A DNA stretch of 64,000 nucleotides from positions 438,904 to 502,903 of the forward strand of contig QKWP01000039.1 of NCBI GenBank assembly GCA_003550325.1. Reading direction: 5' to 3'. Of this stretch, positions 33,367 to 45,240 are shown one piece after another. Source of the DNA: Gigaspora rosea (taxonomy: Eukaryota > Glomeromycota > Glomeromycetes > Diversisporales > Gigasporaceae). Position 1 is the stretch's first letter. Every line of letters starts with the position of its first letter. Made by a program: the position numbers and the translations under genes. The notes under the pieces are model-generated. The model had not been told where the DNA came from, ran no database searches, and saw only the letters and a program-made list of their open reading frames with translations.

Positions 33367-34246
33367 TAGATGTAGACGTAATTTAAATCAAATATGTGTA
33401 ATGTTGTATTGTTTAATTCAATATAACTAAAAGTTGTAATGCGTCTCTAATAAAAATGATGACAAAAAAATAGAATAGAATTACTGTTTAAAATACTGGG
33501 ATATAATAAAGTAATGCTTCACTGATAAAAATAATTCATTTTTTCGTTGTATGTGACAAAATTGAATTTTTATATATTGAGTGAAATTTGATTGTAATTA
33601 CATTTCTACTGAACTAAACTAGCAAATAATGTTTTTTATGTTTAGCAACATCTTAGGAATTGTTACTGATTATTTTGAATTTTATTAAATTTTGTATTTA
33701 TTAGTCTCCTTTTTTTTTTTTTTTGCTTTAAATCAGCAGCTGTGCCATTTTTATGCTAATGTTGACGGTGTAAGTTTTTAGTGAGATAAATGTAAAAAAA
33801 ACAGTCCCATTGAATAAAGACTGTTATAAATTTTTTTTAAATTAGCTTATAGTTATCAGTTGCTAATTTTTTATAATCGGTATTTTATGCTACCTAAACC
33901 AATTCAAGATTGAAGAATTATAAATGTATTTTTTTTATTTCCTTAAAAAAGAAATTCAAGAGACGATACCATAACCCACTCTATATGAAACTTCTTCCGA
34001 TTCAAAAATGAAGACTAGAATTGTACATTTACATTTTAATGCCTTTAAAATGTCGTTTGCATTTTTGTTAAAAGATAAGGTTTACCCTGAGGAGTATCTG
34101 AATGAGGAATTAGTGATCAAATTTTTGAAGTATTTTTTGTGATTTTTGGAAAGAGCATTTACTATTAACATTATATTTTCAAAATCATAACAATCATCAA
34201 AAACATCCAATGAGGTTAAAGTGCTATTTTTGTGAAGAGTATTAAT

Positions 34247-34704
34247 CTAAGTTATTAAATAATTATAAAACTTAAAATCAGCTTCTAATTCATGCAATAA
34301 ATTATTTCTTGTAACATGCTTTAGCTCTTGAAGTGCATCAGTTTTATCTAGTTTGCCAGTTTTATCCATTTTATAAGTAATCATCAGATCTTCAGTAATA
34401 ACATTCAATTCTTTTTCAGTTTTTACAAGATCATCTTTCATAGCATATTATAATAAGAAAGAAAATCATCATTAATTGTCGCAGCATATAAATGTTCTTT
34501 TGGAAAAGCCTTCATAATTGATTTTTGTGTTTGAATTATATCTGAAGCTCTATAATCTAAAAAATGAATATTAAAAATAAATCTTGAAATAGAACATCTA
34601 ATATAAGGAGTATTACTTATCGAATCTCTATATTGAATAATAATTTTATGGCCTTCTATACATTTGTTTCTAATAATTTCAATAATACTTTCAATACTAT
34701 TCAT
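34247..34704 (-). pseudogene. Hypothetical protein in two overlapping frames
   Basis: The first frame (34704 to 34438) begins MNSIESIIEIIRNKCIEGHK and ends NDDFLSYYNML. The second starts within an ATGA overlap (34441) and reads MKDDLVKTEKELNVITEDLM to 34247. The two frames probably derive from one gene by a one-base shift, because both parts have balanced coding composition. Residues about 20-55 look alpha/beta (HKIIIQYRDS, YIRCSISRFIFNIHFLDYR). No family recognised. The start lies 14 bases inside the 2.44-kb duplicated block, and the second copy of that block begins within the start of this frame. Confidence 0.4.
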
Positions 34705-35742
34705 TTTTTATTTTATCATATATTGAACTATAGTAAATGACCGACTTGGTAGACTCTGTTCAAAAATCGGTATTTATAATAATAAATATACAATGTCAAT
34801 ATTACTAACCCAAGCTCCTTTCTTTATTTAATGATGCAATGACAATATATTAGATAAGCATTCTTTCAAAAAATTGATTTGTATTATTTTTTGTATTAAC
34901 ATAAGAAAATTTCAATTTATTTAAATTTATGAATTGTATAATTAATTTAAAATAAATTTATTAAACCGGAATTAGCATTTGAGTCAAATTTTTTAATAAA
35001 CATTTGTCGGAATTAGCTTTGATTCAAATTTTTTAATTGAAACATTTGTTGATATGAATCAATTTGATAACGATAATGTTTTTGTCAATATTACCTAAAT
35101 TTTAAATTTAAACTTCTAAAATTATTTGAGATTCAAGATCATTGATAAGCTTTGTTGATGAAATTTTTGTTGAAAATAAATTCAAATGTTTGATTTAAAA
35201 AATGCTTCTATAATATTTCATTATCTAATTAATTTATTATAGGGCTGCAATTTTTAAATTTAAAATTGTTTATTCTAAATTAAACTCAAAAGTAAATAAG
35301 GTTTACTTTTTTTTTCTTTCCTCCTGTTTTTTCTGTTTTAGATCATTTAAGTCCTGTTTTTGACTTTTCTTTCTATTAATTTTTCTATTTCTTCGCATCT
35401 TTTACAACCTTTTTATCTTATACTATATATAAAACCGCAATTTCTACATTTTTTGTTTCGTATGCTTTCTGCAATTATTTTTTTCAACACAAGTCGCAAT
35501 GATGAACATTTCCTGGGGATGGCATTAAAAATCGTCTAGTTAAATAATAGGGGGACTAAAAAGTCAGATCTCTAATCTTGAAATTCAGAAAATATTAGAG
35601 CTTTCTTAATATATTTTTTCGTTTATTTCCTTTTATAATTTATTGATCCAAATCAATAATCAAAATCTAGCTAAATCAATTAATAATTATATAAAACAAA
35701 TAGGAATATTATTTTATTTGAATTATTAATAATCCAAATTCC

Positions 35743-36018
35743 TTGATAGAAGATTTAAGAAATAATCTTGAAGTATTGAAACGTCACTTAGAAAAAATAA
35801 GTGATATAAAAAATATTATGTCTTATAACTCAAAAAAATATTATGGTATCAATCTTAATAAGGCATTAGAAAGTTTAAATTTATAATACAGAGTTAGTTA
35901 TTGATACATATAGATTGCTTGCCAATTATTTAAACCCTCTTAACTGCCTGACACCTCAAAAATTAATTAAGCATATATGTAAAAGTTATTTTCACAATGA
36001 AACAAGTATTACGCGTTA
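35743..36018 (+). pseudogene. Hypothetical protein relic (copy 1)
   Basis: A frame reading LIEDLRNNLEVLKRHLEKIS, DIKNIMSYNSKKYYGINLNK, ALESLNL ends at a TAA near 35886. A shifted frame continues with NTELVIDTYRLLANYLNPLN, CLTPQKLIKHICKSYFHNET and a stop at about 36018. Composition and the conserved-looking helices suggest a real gene tail with one frameshift. Family unknown. The same sequence occurs at 38278-38553 in copy 2 of the duplication. Confidence 0.4.
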
Positions 36019-36221
36019 ATCGCTCCCTTTATTACTAATAAGCAAAAAATTTTTACGCGTATTTACATTTGTAGAACACGTCTTTTTACTGTTTTTTGTT
36101 TAAATTAAAATAACCATTCGGAAAAAAAGAACTTTTACATTAAGTACCATTGCTTTAAGAAGAGTAGATAATCAATGAATATCAGAAAACCTTTCATCAT
36201 TCCTTTTAAAAAATTTGTTAA

Positions 36222-36400
36222 AGTTTCGGGCAACCGGGCTTTATTATTACTTCTCTTTTTTATAAGATTTTTTGAGTTAAAGTTTTGGGCAACCGAACTT
36301 TATTATTACTATTCTTTCTTACTATGTTTTGGACAATCATCAATAATAATACCTATTAAAGTTTCAGGCAACCGAACTTTGACATTTTACTTCAAAACAT
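36222..36400. repeat. Three spaced copies of a palindromic motif
   Basis: AAAGTTTCGGGCAACCGGGC, AAAGTTTTGGGCAACCGAAC and AAAGTTTCAGGCAACCGAAC occur about 60-70 bp apart, at about 36225, 36279 and 36358. The core AAAGTT.GG.CAACC.AACTTT is an imperfect palindrome. The open frame over it (36175-36420) is low-complexity. The set recurs at 38760-38935 in copy 2. Confidence 0.6.
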
Positions 36401-37224
36401 TTGCTTTATTTTTTTTTTAAAAAAAATATCAATTTGAAGAATAAACACAATGAGAACAGACATTTATTTTTAAAGATGTATTAAATTAATATCTATTCAA
36501 ATAAGGAGATAATTGATTCATATTTGACTTAATATAATATTTAGCCACGGTTCAAGAGAAATTTACATAATTATCACAAATGCTATGAAATTGGTTAGCT
36601 TGAAAATTTACATCACACTTTTTACATTTTTCTTAATAACAAACCAAATTTGTAGTTGTAAATTTGTTGTTTCTTCTCTATCTCCACTCTCTGTAATTCT
36701 ATTGATAAATTGGATATGATTCATTTTAATACAAGTACAATTTCATTCACATCTAATTCATATAAAAAAACGGACTTTACTATTGTTATAGTAATATGGG
36801 AAATAATAGTGCAAGAATCCGGATTTTAAAATAACAAAAATCTCTATATAAATCAGTGTTGTTAAATGACCTTAAAAAGACTGTAAAATTGACTGAAAAT
36901 GAACTGACAAACTATTTCAAGCGGATTAATATACTCAGATTACTGTTTCTTCTACACAATCTGGGTGTTTTATGTTCATCCTTTCCAACATTCATAACAA
37001 TCTCCAAGATTACAGTCTCATATTATAATTTAAAAGTGACGACTTCCGTTAATACTTTTCTACCTTCAGCGTTAAGTTGATTATTTGCAAGATATAGCAG
37101 GTTAACAGGCTCGGACCCAAGCAATCTCAATCAGTGTTGTTAAATGACCTTAAAAAGACTGTAAAATTGACTGAAAATGAACTGACAAACTATTTCAAGC
37201 GGATTAATATACTCAGATTACTGT

Positions 37225-37225
37225 N
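37225..37225. other. Single ambiguous base at a sequence join
   Basis: An N separates the 93-bp partial copy from the start of the second 2.44-kb copy. Together with the Ns at 52072 and 53707, each flanked by direct repeats, this marks an assembly join. Confidence 0.9.
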
Positions 37226-39666
37226 TCAATACTATTCATTTTTTATTTTATCATATATTGAACTATAGTAAATGACCGACTTGGTAGACTCTGTTCAAAA
37301 ATCGGTATTTATAATAATAAATATACAATGTCAATATTACTAACCCAAGCTCCTTTCTTTATTTAATGATGCAATGACAATATATTAGATAAGCATTCTT
37401 TCAAAAAATTGATTTGTATTATTTTTTGTATTAACATAAGAAAATTTCAATTTATTTAAATTTATGAATTGTATAATTAATTTAAAATAAATTTATTAAA
37501 CCGGAATTAGCATTTGAGTCAAATTTTTTAATAAACATTTGTCGGAATTAGCTTTGATTCAAATTTTTTAATTGAAACATTTGTTGATATGAATCAATTT
37601 GATAACGATAATGTTTTTGTCAATATTACCTAAATTTTAAATTTAAACTTCTAAAATTATTTGAGATTCAAGATCATTGATAAGCTTTGTTGATGAAATT
37701 TTTGTTGAAAATAAATTCAAATGTTTGATTTAAAAAATGCTTCTATAATATTTCATTATCTAATTAATTTATTATAGGGCTGCAATTTTTAAATTTAAAA
37801 TTGTTTATTCTAAATTAAACTCAAAAGTAAATAAGGTTTACTTTTTTTTTCTTTCCTCCTGTTTTTTCTGTTTTAGATCATTTAAGTCCTGTTTTTGACT
37901 TTTCTTTCTATTAATTTTTCTATTTCTTCGCATCTTTTACAACCTTTTTATCTTATACTATATATAAAACCGCAATTTCTACATTTTTTGTTTCGTATGC
38001 TTTCTGCAATTATTTTTTTCAACACAAGTCGCAATGATGAACATTTCCTGGGGATGGCATTAAAAATCGTCTAGTTAAATAATAGGGGGACTAAAAAGTC
38101 AGATCTCTAATCTTGAAATTCAGAAAATATTAGAGCTTTCTTAATATATTTTTTCGTTTATTTCCTTTTATAATTTATTGATCCAAATCAATAATCAAAA
38201 TCTAGCTAAATCAATTAATAATTATATAAAACAAATAGGAATATTATTTTATTTGAATTATTAATAATCCAAATTCCTTGATAGAAGATTTAAGAAATAA
38301 TCTTGAAGTATTGAAACGTCACTTAGAAAAAATAAGTGATATAAAAAATATTATGTCTTATAACTCAAAAAAATATTATGGTATCAATCTTAATAAGGCA
38401 TTAGAAAGTTTAAATTTATAATACAGAGTTAGTTATTGATACATATAGATTGCTTGCCAATTATTTAAACCCTCTTAACTGCCTGACACCTCAAAAATTA
38501 ATTAAGCATATATGTAAAAGTTATTTTCACAATGAAACAAGTATTACGCGTTAATCGCTCCCTTTATTACTAATAAGCAAAAAATTTTTACGCGTATTTA
38601 CATTTGTAGAACACGTCTTTTTACTGTTTTTTGTTTAAATTAAAATAACCATTCGGAAAAAAAGAACTTTTACATTAAGTACCATTGCTTTAAGAAGAGT
38701 AGATAATCAATGAATATCAGAAAACCTTTCATCATTCCTTTTAAAAAATTTGTTAAAGTTTCGGGCAACCGGGCTTTATTATTACTTCTCTTTTTTATAA
38801 GATTTTTTGAGTTAAAGTTTTGGGCAACCGAACTTTATTATTACTATTCTTTCTTACTATGTTTTGGACAATCATCAATAATAATACCTATTAAAGTTTC
38901 AGGCAACCGAACTTTGACATTTTACTTCAAAACATTTGCTTTATTTTTTTTTTAAAAAAAATATCAATTTGAAGAATAAACACAATGAGAACAGACATTT
39001 ATTTTTAAAGATGTATTAAATTAATATCTATTCAAATAAGGAGATAATTGATTCATATTTGACTTAATATAATATTTAGCCACGGTTCAAGAGAAATTTA
39101 CATAATTATCACAAATGCTATGAAATTGGTTAGCTTGAAAATTTACATCACACTTTTTACATTTTTCTTAATAACAAACCAAATTTGTAGTTGTAAATTT
39201 GTTGTTTCTTCTCTATCTCCACTCTCTGTAATTCTATTGATAAATTGGATATGATTCATTTTAATACAAGTACAATTTCATTCACATCTAATTCATATAA
39301 AAAAACGGACTTTACTATTGTTATAGTAATATGGGAAATAATAGTGCAAGAATCCGGATTTTAAAATAACAAAAATCTCTATATAAATCAGTGTTGTTAA
39401 ATGACCTTAAAAAGACTGTAAAATTGACTGAAAATGAACTGACAAACTATTTCAAGCGGATTAATATACTCAGATTACTGTTTCTTCTACACAATCTGGG
39501 TGTTTTATGTTCATCCTTTCCAACATTCATAACAATCTCCAAGATTACAGTCTCATATTATAATTTAAAAGTGATAACTTCCGTTAATACTTTTCTACCT
39601 TCAGCGTTAAGTTGATTATTTGCAAGATATAGCAGGTTAACAGGCTCGGACCCAAGCAATCTCAAT
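37226..39666. repeat. 2.44-kb near-identical direct duplication, copy 2
   Basis: Second copy of 34691-37131. After 39666 the sequence is unique (TCAACCGGCCAAATAG), so this copy joins to real downstream DNA. It contains the hypothetical relic at 38278-38553 and the motif triplet at 38760-38935. Confidence 0.9.
38278..38553 (+). pseudogene. Hypothetical protein relic (copy 2)
   Basis: Identical to 35743-36018, including the frameshift after ALESLNL, so the lesion predates the duplication or the two are one locus assembled twice. Confidence 0.4.
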
Positions 39667-40069
39667 TCAACCGGCCAAATAGATAAAAACAGAAAAATAA
39701 GGTTTCTGAAGAATATATGATATGGCAAAAAAACTTTCCACGCCATGGATGAACGATTGGAAATAAAATAAATCGCAGCAAAAGAGGGGAAAAAATTTTA
39801 ATTTTGTAATTTTAACAGCAATGTAACATGAAGATAACGAATGCCAAGACAACTAGTAAAACTAAAAAACAGCTAAAAAAATCAACAGAATTATACAAAA
39901 ACTATCACAGAATTTCGCAGAATAAGCGAATGTGCGACAATGACATGTTCATTTCAGAAGAATTGATTGAAAAATTCACTATCAATTAAAAAATTTTTAT
40001 GTAATTGCAATGTTCGATTTCCTCACCGCTTTTCATCTAACATTGCATAATAGAATTTTCATCACAACA

Positions 40070-40270
40070 ATGAACATTAATGAACATTTATCATTAATGA
40101 ATAGTAGTTTAAGAACTGCTATAGCATCGAAATTATATCGAAGACCTCGAAAAACACGATTTGTATACATGCTCTTTAATCAAATTGGCGAGGATAAAAT
40201 CGAAAGATTGAAATCATATAACGCCAATACAATTGCAAGACTAACGCGAGCTCAAATTGATGAGATGTGA
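40070..40270 (+). CDS. Hypothetical short basic protein
   Basis: From ATG 40070 the frame encodes 66 residues: MNINEHLSLMNSSLRTAIAS, KLYRRPRKTRFVYMLFNQIG, EDKIERLKSYNANTIARLTR, AQIDEM. An in-frame ATG at 40010 adds 20 hydrophobic residues that look less natural. The balanced composition suggests real coding. Family unknown. The flanks 39667-40009 and 40271-41590 hold nothing else supported. Confidence 0.35.
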   Translation: MNINEHLSLMNSSLRTAIASKLYRRPRKTRFVYMLFNQIGEDKIERLKSYNANTIARLTRAQIDEM

Positions 40271-41591
40271 TTGTGTTGGACAGGTAAAAATTTTCCATAC
40301 TGTATCCAATTTTCTTAACAAGTTTTTCAGGCGACAATTGGCTAATTTGATTTTATTGGGTGGTCAAATTCAAATATATTATTTGGTTCTTTTTTTAATG
40401 ATTCATCAGTTAAATTAACAAGCATATGCTATAATCCCTCTCCTCTTAACTCTCTTTTTCTCTCTCGAAGTTGGTTAATTTTGAGACAGAAATACTGGTT
40501 TTTAATTCAAGGTTTTGTTTCGTATTCAGAATTCGACTAGTGCTTTGGAAATTTTCTCGTTGCCAAAGCGATAAATTACCAATTTTTTTTAAGCCGCATT
40601 GCAGTGAGAAAAAAAACTCTGGGGATCTAAAAAAATTGATCACTGCTCATGTCAAAATAAATGGCTTTCGTTGATTGATTCTATTCAGATACAAACTAAC
40701 ACAAATTTGTGAGAAAAAATATTAAAGATAAAGATAAGAGTAGGAAAAGAATTGGAGAATGATGTGATATTTTGTTCATTATTTGGCTCTGGTTCATCGT
40801 GAATGAAAGAGAATGATGATTGGGACTGATAAATGAACATATTTTAGAATGTTTTAATAGTTAGTCACATTAGTGTCAATATTGGGAATATTATCATAAG
40901 GAATCATTCGAACAACTAGTAATATTTGGATATTTGAATACCATATAGAACTTGTGACAGTATTTATAGTTTTATTTAATCTAATAGAGTATTCCGTATT
41001 GGACTGATGTAAATGGAGCACAAAAAACTAGTATCCATTGGTTTCATTCAGATCACCATTTGCAGGTCTATTGAACTTTATTGGCGATGGAGAAAATTTT
41101 ATTTCAATCTCATTTCATAACGTTAAATATAAAAAAAATCAGCATTTTTCACAAATTAAAATTTTTAATTAAACATAAACATAATTGCCCTTTTTTTATG
41201 GTCACAATTAGTATTAACTATTTTTAAATTCGAAGAATTAATATTGCGAATGAGTTATTGTGCAACAATACTACTTACTTTGATGATTAATTGTGATCCA
41301 AAATATGAAAACAATAGATATTATATAAAATATATATTTATGTTTGTATTAATAATTTTGTTAAAACAATTTCTACCACGCTGAATAAAAAAATATGAAC
41401 TATATGAAAATGGTAGTTTAAAACATTTAATACGATCAATTGTAGCATTGATGACCAACAAAATGATATTAACAAGAATGAAGATATTACGTCTTCAACA
41501 TTGATCCAATTAGCAAACTTTTATGACATACCTTCACCAGAATTGTTCCCAATCTATTCATCTCCAACAATTCTATCGATCGCTATTCGAA

Positions 41592-41957
41592 AATTTACAT
41601 ACCCGAGATTACTCTGGCATTCATCAGAAAAATATTTTATTCAAGTGGTATAGATGCCTATCCACGTGTCTACTCAATTGAATCCAAAAAATTAGTTGAA
41701 AAATTAAAAGGTCATGTTAAAAATAATGGTGATTCAAAAATTAGTAATTCAGAATCTGATAATGATAAATTAAGTATGTTGTGTGTGAAATGTGGTTTGA
41801 TGAAGAAAGAGATTTGTTGATTACTTGTGGTTTTGATAAATGCGTGAAAATTTGGGGAAGTGATGAATCATGCAGAGAATTGATGAAAGACTTGATAGAA
41901 GAAGGAGAGAAAAAGAGGAATCAAGGGTTTTTTGTGAGAAGGAATACTATTGTTTAA
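41592..41957 (+). pseudogene. WD40-repeat protein, C-terminal relic
   Basis: One frame reads FYSSGIDAYPRVYSIESKKL, VEKLKGHVKNNGDSKISNSE. After a frameshift near 41780 it continues VVCEMWFDEERDLLITCGFD, KCVKIWGSDESC and ends at TAA 41957 after FFVRRNTIV. SGIDAYPRVYSIES...LKGH and FDEERDLLITCGFDKCVKIW are two successive WD40 blades. The preceding 150 bases (PEITLAFIRKIF) may be an earlier blade. No single long frame exists. WD40 propellers serve as protein-binding platforms; which one this was cannot be told. Confidence 0.6.
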
Positions 41958-42575
41958 TGAATTGTAAATGATTTTGTCGCTTATAGATTCTTGCCCTTAG
42001 TGAATATACCAGAAACATCTTATATAGTAATATACAATAATAGCATAAGTGTCCTTTATTTTTTATCAATTTATCAACTTAAATTCAGTCGAAGAACCTG
42101 ATAAATATTTTTTAAACTCATGAAAAATCAATCTATACGATGTTATACAATTTAAATAGTGAATTATGCGTCATTACAAGACGCAGCAAAAATTTTTACA
42201 CGACATTATGGGTTTAATTTATCAGAATTCGATATAAGTTTAGTAAATTACTATAGCCATTTTTTGTAAATATAATAAAAAAAAATAAAATTATGCACAT
42301 AATAAAATCTGCAGATTCCTAAAAATTTTTGCTTGCGGAATTAACTTTCATATAGATTTTAAACACTGCCTATGAATGTGAAGTATTTATTTTCAAACTT
42401 AATTACACTGGGGCATAAAGGCTGGTAAACTTTACACCAAAATTTCATATTTCATCATTATAAAAAAAACCAAATAGCTGGCAAATAGAACAAAAACTCA
42501 ATATTTGTCATTAACAATTAAATTTCTCCGTTTTAATAATATTATCTGGGTCTTTGTTAGACAAATATTCATAAG

Positions 42576-43193
42576 TTAATGATAATTAAAATAATAAATG
42601 ATTCTATCAACTAATTGATCGGTGATAAATGATTTTGGCCGGTATTCTAAAAGATTGACAATATTTTTTGTGACAGACTTTTCTAGTAAACGCTGCTCAT
42701 GATTTGAAGTGCCATCGTATATCTTTTTTGATTGGTTTAACTTATAATTTCGACGTCTTTCGATGTTGAATCTCCGTTTGTAAATATCCAAAAGTTGTTT
42801 TACATGATTTAAAGTGATTGAGCAGTCGCAAATGTATTCCATTATATCGTTGGGTTTGTGTTGTTTTCTTATACGCATTACAAATGTGTGATATGGTTCG
42901 TATTCGATTAAATAACTTTCATTTTTATAAAGTAGACGAATGTTTGCTTTGATGATAGCCTTTCTGATATCTTCCCTGTGTTCGATGGAAAATAATTCGT
43001 ACATTGAATTGATTATTTTAATTTTCTCAATATCATATTTTGACAAAAGATCGATTTCCTTGTACAAATTTTTCAATTCTTCCATGAAAATATCATCACT
43101 TTTACAATTGCACGTATCATATTTTGCGAAAGACTGATATATGTTAACTATAATAATTAATGAAATTATGCAAATCATTAAGAGTTTTTTCAT
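42576..43193 (-). CDS. Predicted secreted protein (effector candidate)
   Basis: The frame from ATG 43193 encodes 205 residues. Residues 1-23 (MKKLLMICIISLIIIVNIYQ, SFA) are a textbook signal peptide with a positive start, a hydrophobic core and a likely cleavage after SFA. The mature part begins KYDTCNCKSDDIFMEEL and is charged and helical, with few Cys: C-x-C near the start and CDC in MEYICDCSITLNH. An upstream in-frame ATG at 43250 would add 19 residues and bury the signal peptide, so 43193 is preferred. A TATA box lies at 43310-43318. No family is recognised. A decayed paralogue lies at 49117-49227. Small secreted proteins of this kind in a plant-associated fungus are effector candidates, but that is inference. 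The frame is intact. Confidence 0.7.
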   Translation of the reverse strand: MKKLLMICIISLIIIVNIYQSFAKYDTCNCKSDDIFMEELKNLYKEIDLLSKYDIEKIKIINSMYELFSIEHREDIRKAIIKANIRLLYKNESYLIEYEPYHTFVMRIRKQHKPNDIMEYICDCSITLNHVKQLLDIYKRRFNIERRRNYKLNQSKKIYDGTSNHEQRLLEKSVTKNIVNLLEYRPKSFITDQLVDRIIYYFNYH

Positions 43194-43309
43194 GTTGTTA
43201 TTATTTCTTGGTTGTAATTCGATTACTCTCCATACATGTTCCCTCTCCATTTTAACAATAATTTTTGTGATTCGAAAATTTTTAATTTTTCAACATTGAA
43301 CAGAGCTCC

Positions 43310-43318
43310 TATTTATAA
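43310..43318 (-). promoter_or_regulatory. TATA box of the secreted-protein gene
   Basis: On the minus strand TATAAATAG lies about 120 bases upstream of the preferred ATG (43193) and about 60 from the alternative one (43250). The CATTCGATCAAAAG motif lies another 60 bases upstream. Confidence 0.5.
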
Positions 43319-43349
43319 TCTTTTGGAATTGAGAGATAATACATAATTT

Positions 43350-44270
43350 TACAATCCACAAGTTCAGAATAAACATTCGATCAAAAGAACATATATAGAC
43401 TCTACTAGGGCAATGATATTTGGAATTCTATTTGTGGAAGTTTTTATAGGCGCGCATTATTACATATTCTGTATAAAGCTTCCTTAAATTGAAACAAAAC
43501 AAATTCAAACTTGCTTGTAATAATTAGTTGTCGGGTGTATGTCATAGTAATTATTCGAAAATATATTACTAATACTGATTACGTTAACGCGCATAAGAAT
43601 TTTTGTTTTACGAAGGTTAACTATTCGGATCGCATACCTTCATTCAAGATATAACTGAACCTTAACAATTAAAAATTAATCTCTTAATAATTATAGACGC
43701 GTTTTTCACCAAATATTTCACGCATAGTGATGTGTAAGACCCCATTTCTTTGTTTCAACAATGTGGTGATAATAGCATTCACATATTTGCTTAATCTAAG
43801 AAAAGCTTCATGAATAGAATTCCAATAATATTTTATTTTAAAATTGCCCTTATTTCGAGAAACATTTAATTAATCTAAATTTATGTATACTATATAGGTC
43901 AAAAGACTATATATAGACACTAGTGACAAAGACTTTTATTTCTTTAATGTGCAGCAATAAGAACTCCACATAGTAATGAATAAAGAAATTTTCATTTTAT
44001 ATAATTACGCATATAATTCCATATATCGGTATCGTTGAGAAAGTGGTGCACGTATTTGTATGAGTATTTCCGAATGAATACTGTGGATTTTAGTACAAAA
44101 AATTAACCAAACTGTTAGATTAATATTCAATTTAGTTTATTAATTCCAAAATCTTATAAATTTGGGCTCTTTGCAAAAATAATACTTTAACTTCTTTAGA
44201 TTTTCATTGTAATGCATTTTAGAGAAGCGAGCGCTGTAATTTATTATTAATATCAGCAAATTTTTTAAAT
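43350..44270. repeat. Segmental duplication, copy A
   Basis: Colinear blocks match 46350-47520: AATAAACATTCGATCAAAAG (43371 / 46371), the AAACAAAACAAATTC block (43493 / 46540), the ATCTCTTAATAATTATAGA to TTTCTTTGTTTCA block (43680-43765 / 46735-46820), GGTCAAAAGACTATATATAG (43897 / 47307), and TTAATATTCAATTTAGTTTA (44123 / 47472). Copy A ends in an LRR scrap; copy B leads into the F-box gene. An extra stretch is present in copy B at about 46825-47290. Confidence 0.75.
44170..44262 (+). pseudogene. 3' end of an F-box/LRR gene fused to its own promoter region
   Basis: GCTCTTTGCAAAAATAATAC and the following bases translate as LCKNNTLTSLDFHCNAF, matching the last LRR of the gene at 47557-48868 (LYKNSTLTSLDLRSNAF). 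Immediately before it is sequence equal to the region upstream of that gene (about 47470-47515). The whole CDS between these points is missing. The junction has GCTC on both parental sides (GGCTCAGC at 47516 and GATGCTCTTT in the LRR), so a deletion between 4-bp repeats is likely. Confidence 0.75.
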
Positions 44271-44529
44271 ATAGTACCGGACAGCAAGATCCAAACTTTG
44301 TAATTTATAGTCAAGTATGATTGGCTAATTTTTATGTAACAAATTCTTATTGGTTAAAAAACTTATATGAAAGAGCGTAATATATTAAACGATTACATAT
44401 AAACTTTAAGCTCTTTAATATATACTTTTAATTTTATAACAAAATTCAAAGCTTACAACTACATTTATCATATTTTGATAATTGTCACAGATCATAATGA
44501 AATCGGATTTAAATGACCTATAAAACCCA

Positions 44530-45240
44530 TATAACTCTGGTAAACATAATATTATAAATTTAGTAGAATTATTTCGTAACTCTGGTAATATAATTTTGGT
44601 AGAATTAATTAGTAACTCTGATAAACGAATTAATTCGTAACTCTGGTAAACTTAATTTGGGTAGAATTAATTTGTAACTCCTGGTAAGCATAATTTTGTG
44701 ATAGTTAGTATAACTCTGGTAAACATAATTTTGTGGTTGAATTAATTTGTAACTCTGGTAAAATAATTTTGGTGAATTAATTAGTAATTCTGGTAAATAT
44801 AGTTTTGGTAGAATTAATTTGTAATTGGTAAGCATAATTTTAGTAAATTAATATGTAACTCTGGTAAGCATTATATTGGTAGAATTAATTAGTTACTTTG
44901 ATAAGCATAATTTTGGTAGAATTAATTCGTAACTCTGATAAACATAATTTTGTTAGTTAATTCGTAACTTGGTAGATAATTTTGGTAGAATTAATTCGTA
45001 ACTCTGGTAAGCATAATTTGGTAAAATTAATTTTAATTCTGGTAAGCATAATTTTGGTAGAATTAAGTCGTAACTCTGGTAAGCATAACTTTGGTAAACA
45101 TGATTTTGTTAGAATTATTATGTAGCTCTGGTAAACATTATCTTGATAGAATTAATTAATAATTCTGGTAAACTTAGTTTTAGTAGAATTAATTCGTAAC
45201 TTTAGTAAGAATAATTTAGGTAGAATTAATTCGTAACTAA
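44530..45240. repeat. Minisatellite, about 37-bp unit, about 18-20 copies
   Basis: The unit reads approximately GGTAGAATTAATTCGTAACT, then CTGGTAAGCATAATTTT, with many substitutions and small length changes. The minus-strand frame at 44605-44835 is only a translation of the repeat (LPKLYLPELLINS) and is not called as a gene. Confidence 0.9.

Larger units (their letters stand above)
34691..37131. repeat. 2.44-kb near-identical direct duplication, copy 1
   Basis: 34691-37131 matches 37226-39666 at a constant offset of 2535 bp. I found one difference (GTGACGACTT at about 37036 against GTGATAACTT at about 39571). Copy 1 is followed by a 93-bp third partial copy (37132-37224, same as about 36856-36948) and then a single N. 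This structure suggests two unmerged contig ends rather than a real tandem duplication. Confidence 0.9.

Noticed and set aside
36856..37080. 74-codon frame in the duplicated block, and its partner at 39391
   Set aside because: No recognisable motif. On the opposite strand a short LRR-like string (LLYLANNQLNAEGRKVLTEV) appears near 39560-39640, so the strand is uncertain and I do not call a gene.
44605..44835. Repetitive 76-codon frame
   Set aside because: Translation of the 37-bp minisatellite.
44530..45240. Regular repeats as a CRISPR array
   Set aside because: No unique spacers; unit spacing is continuous, as in a minisatellite.
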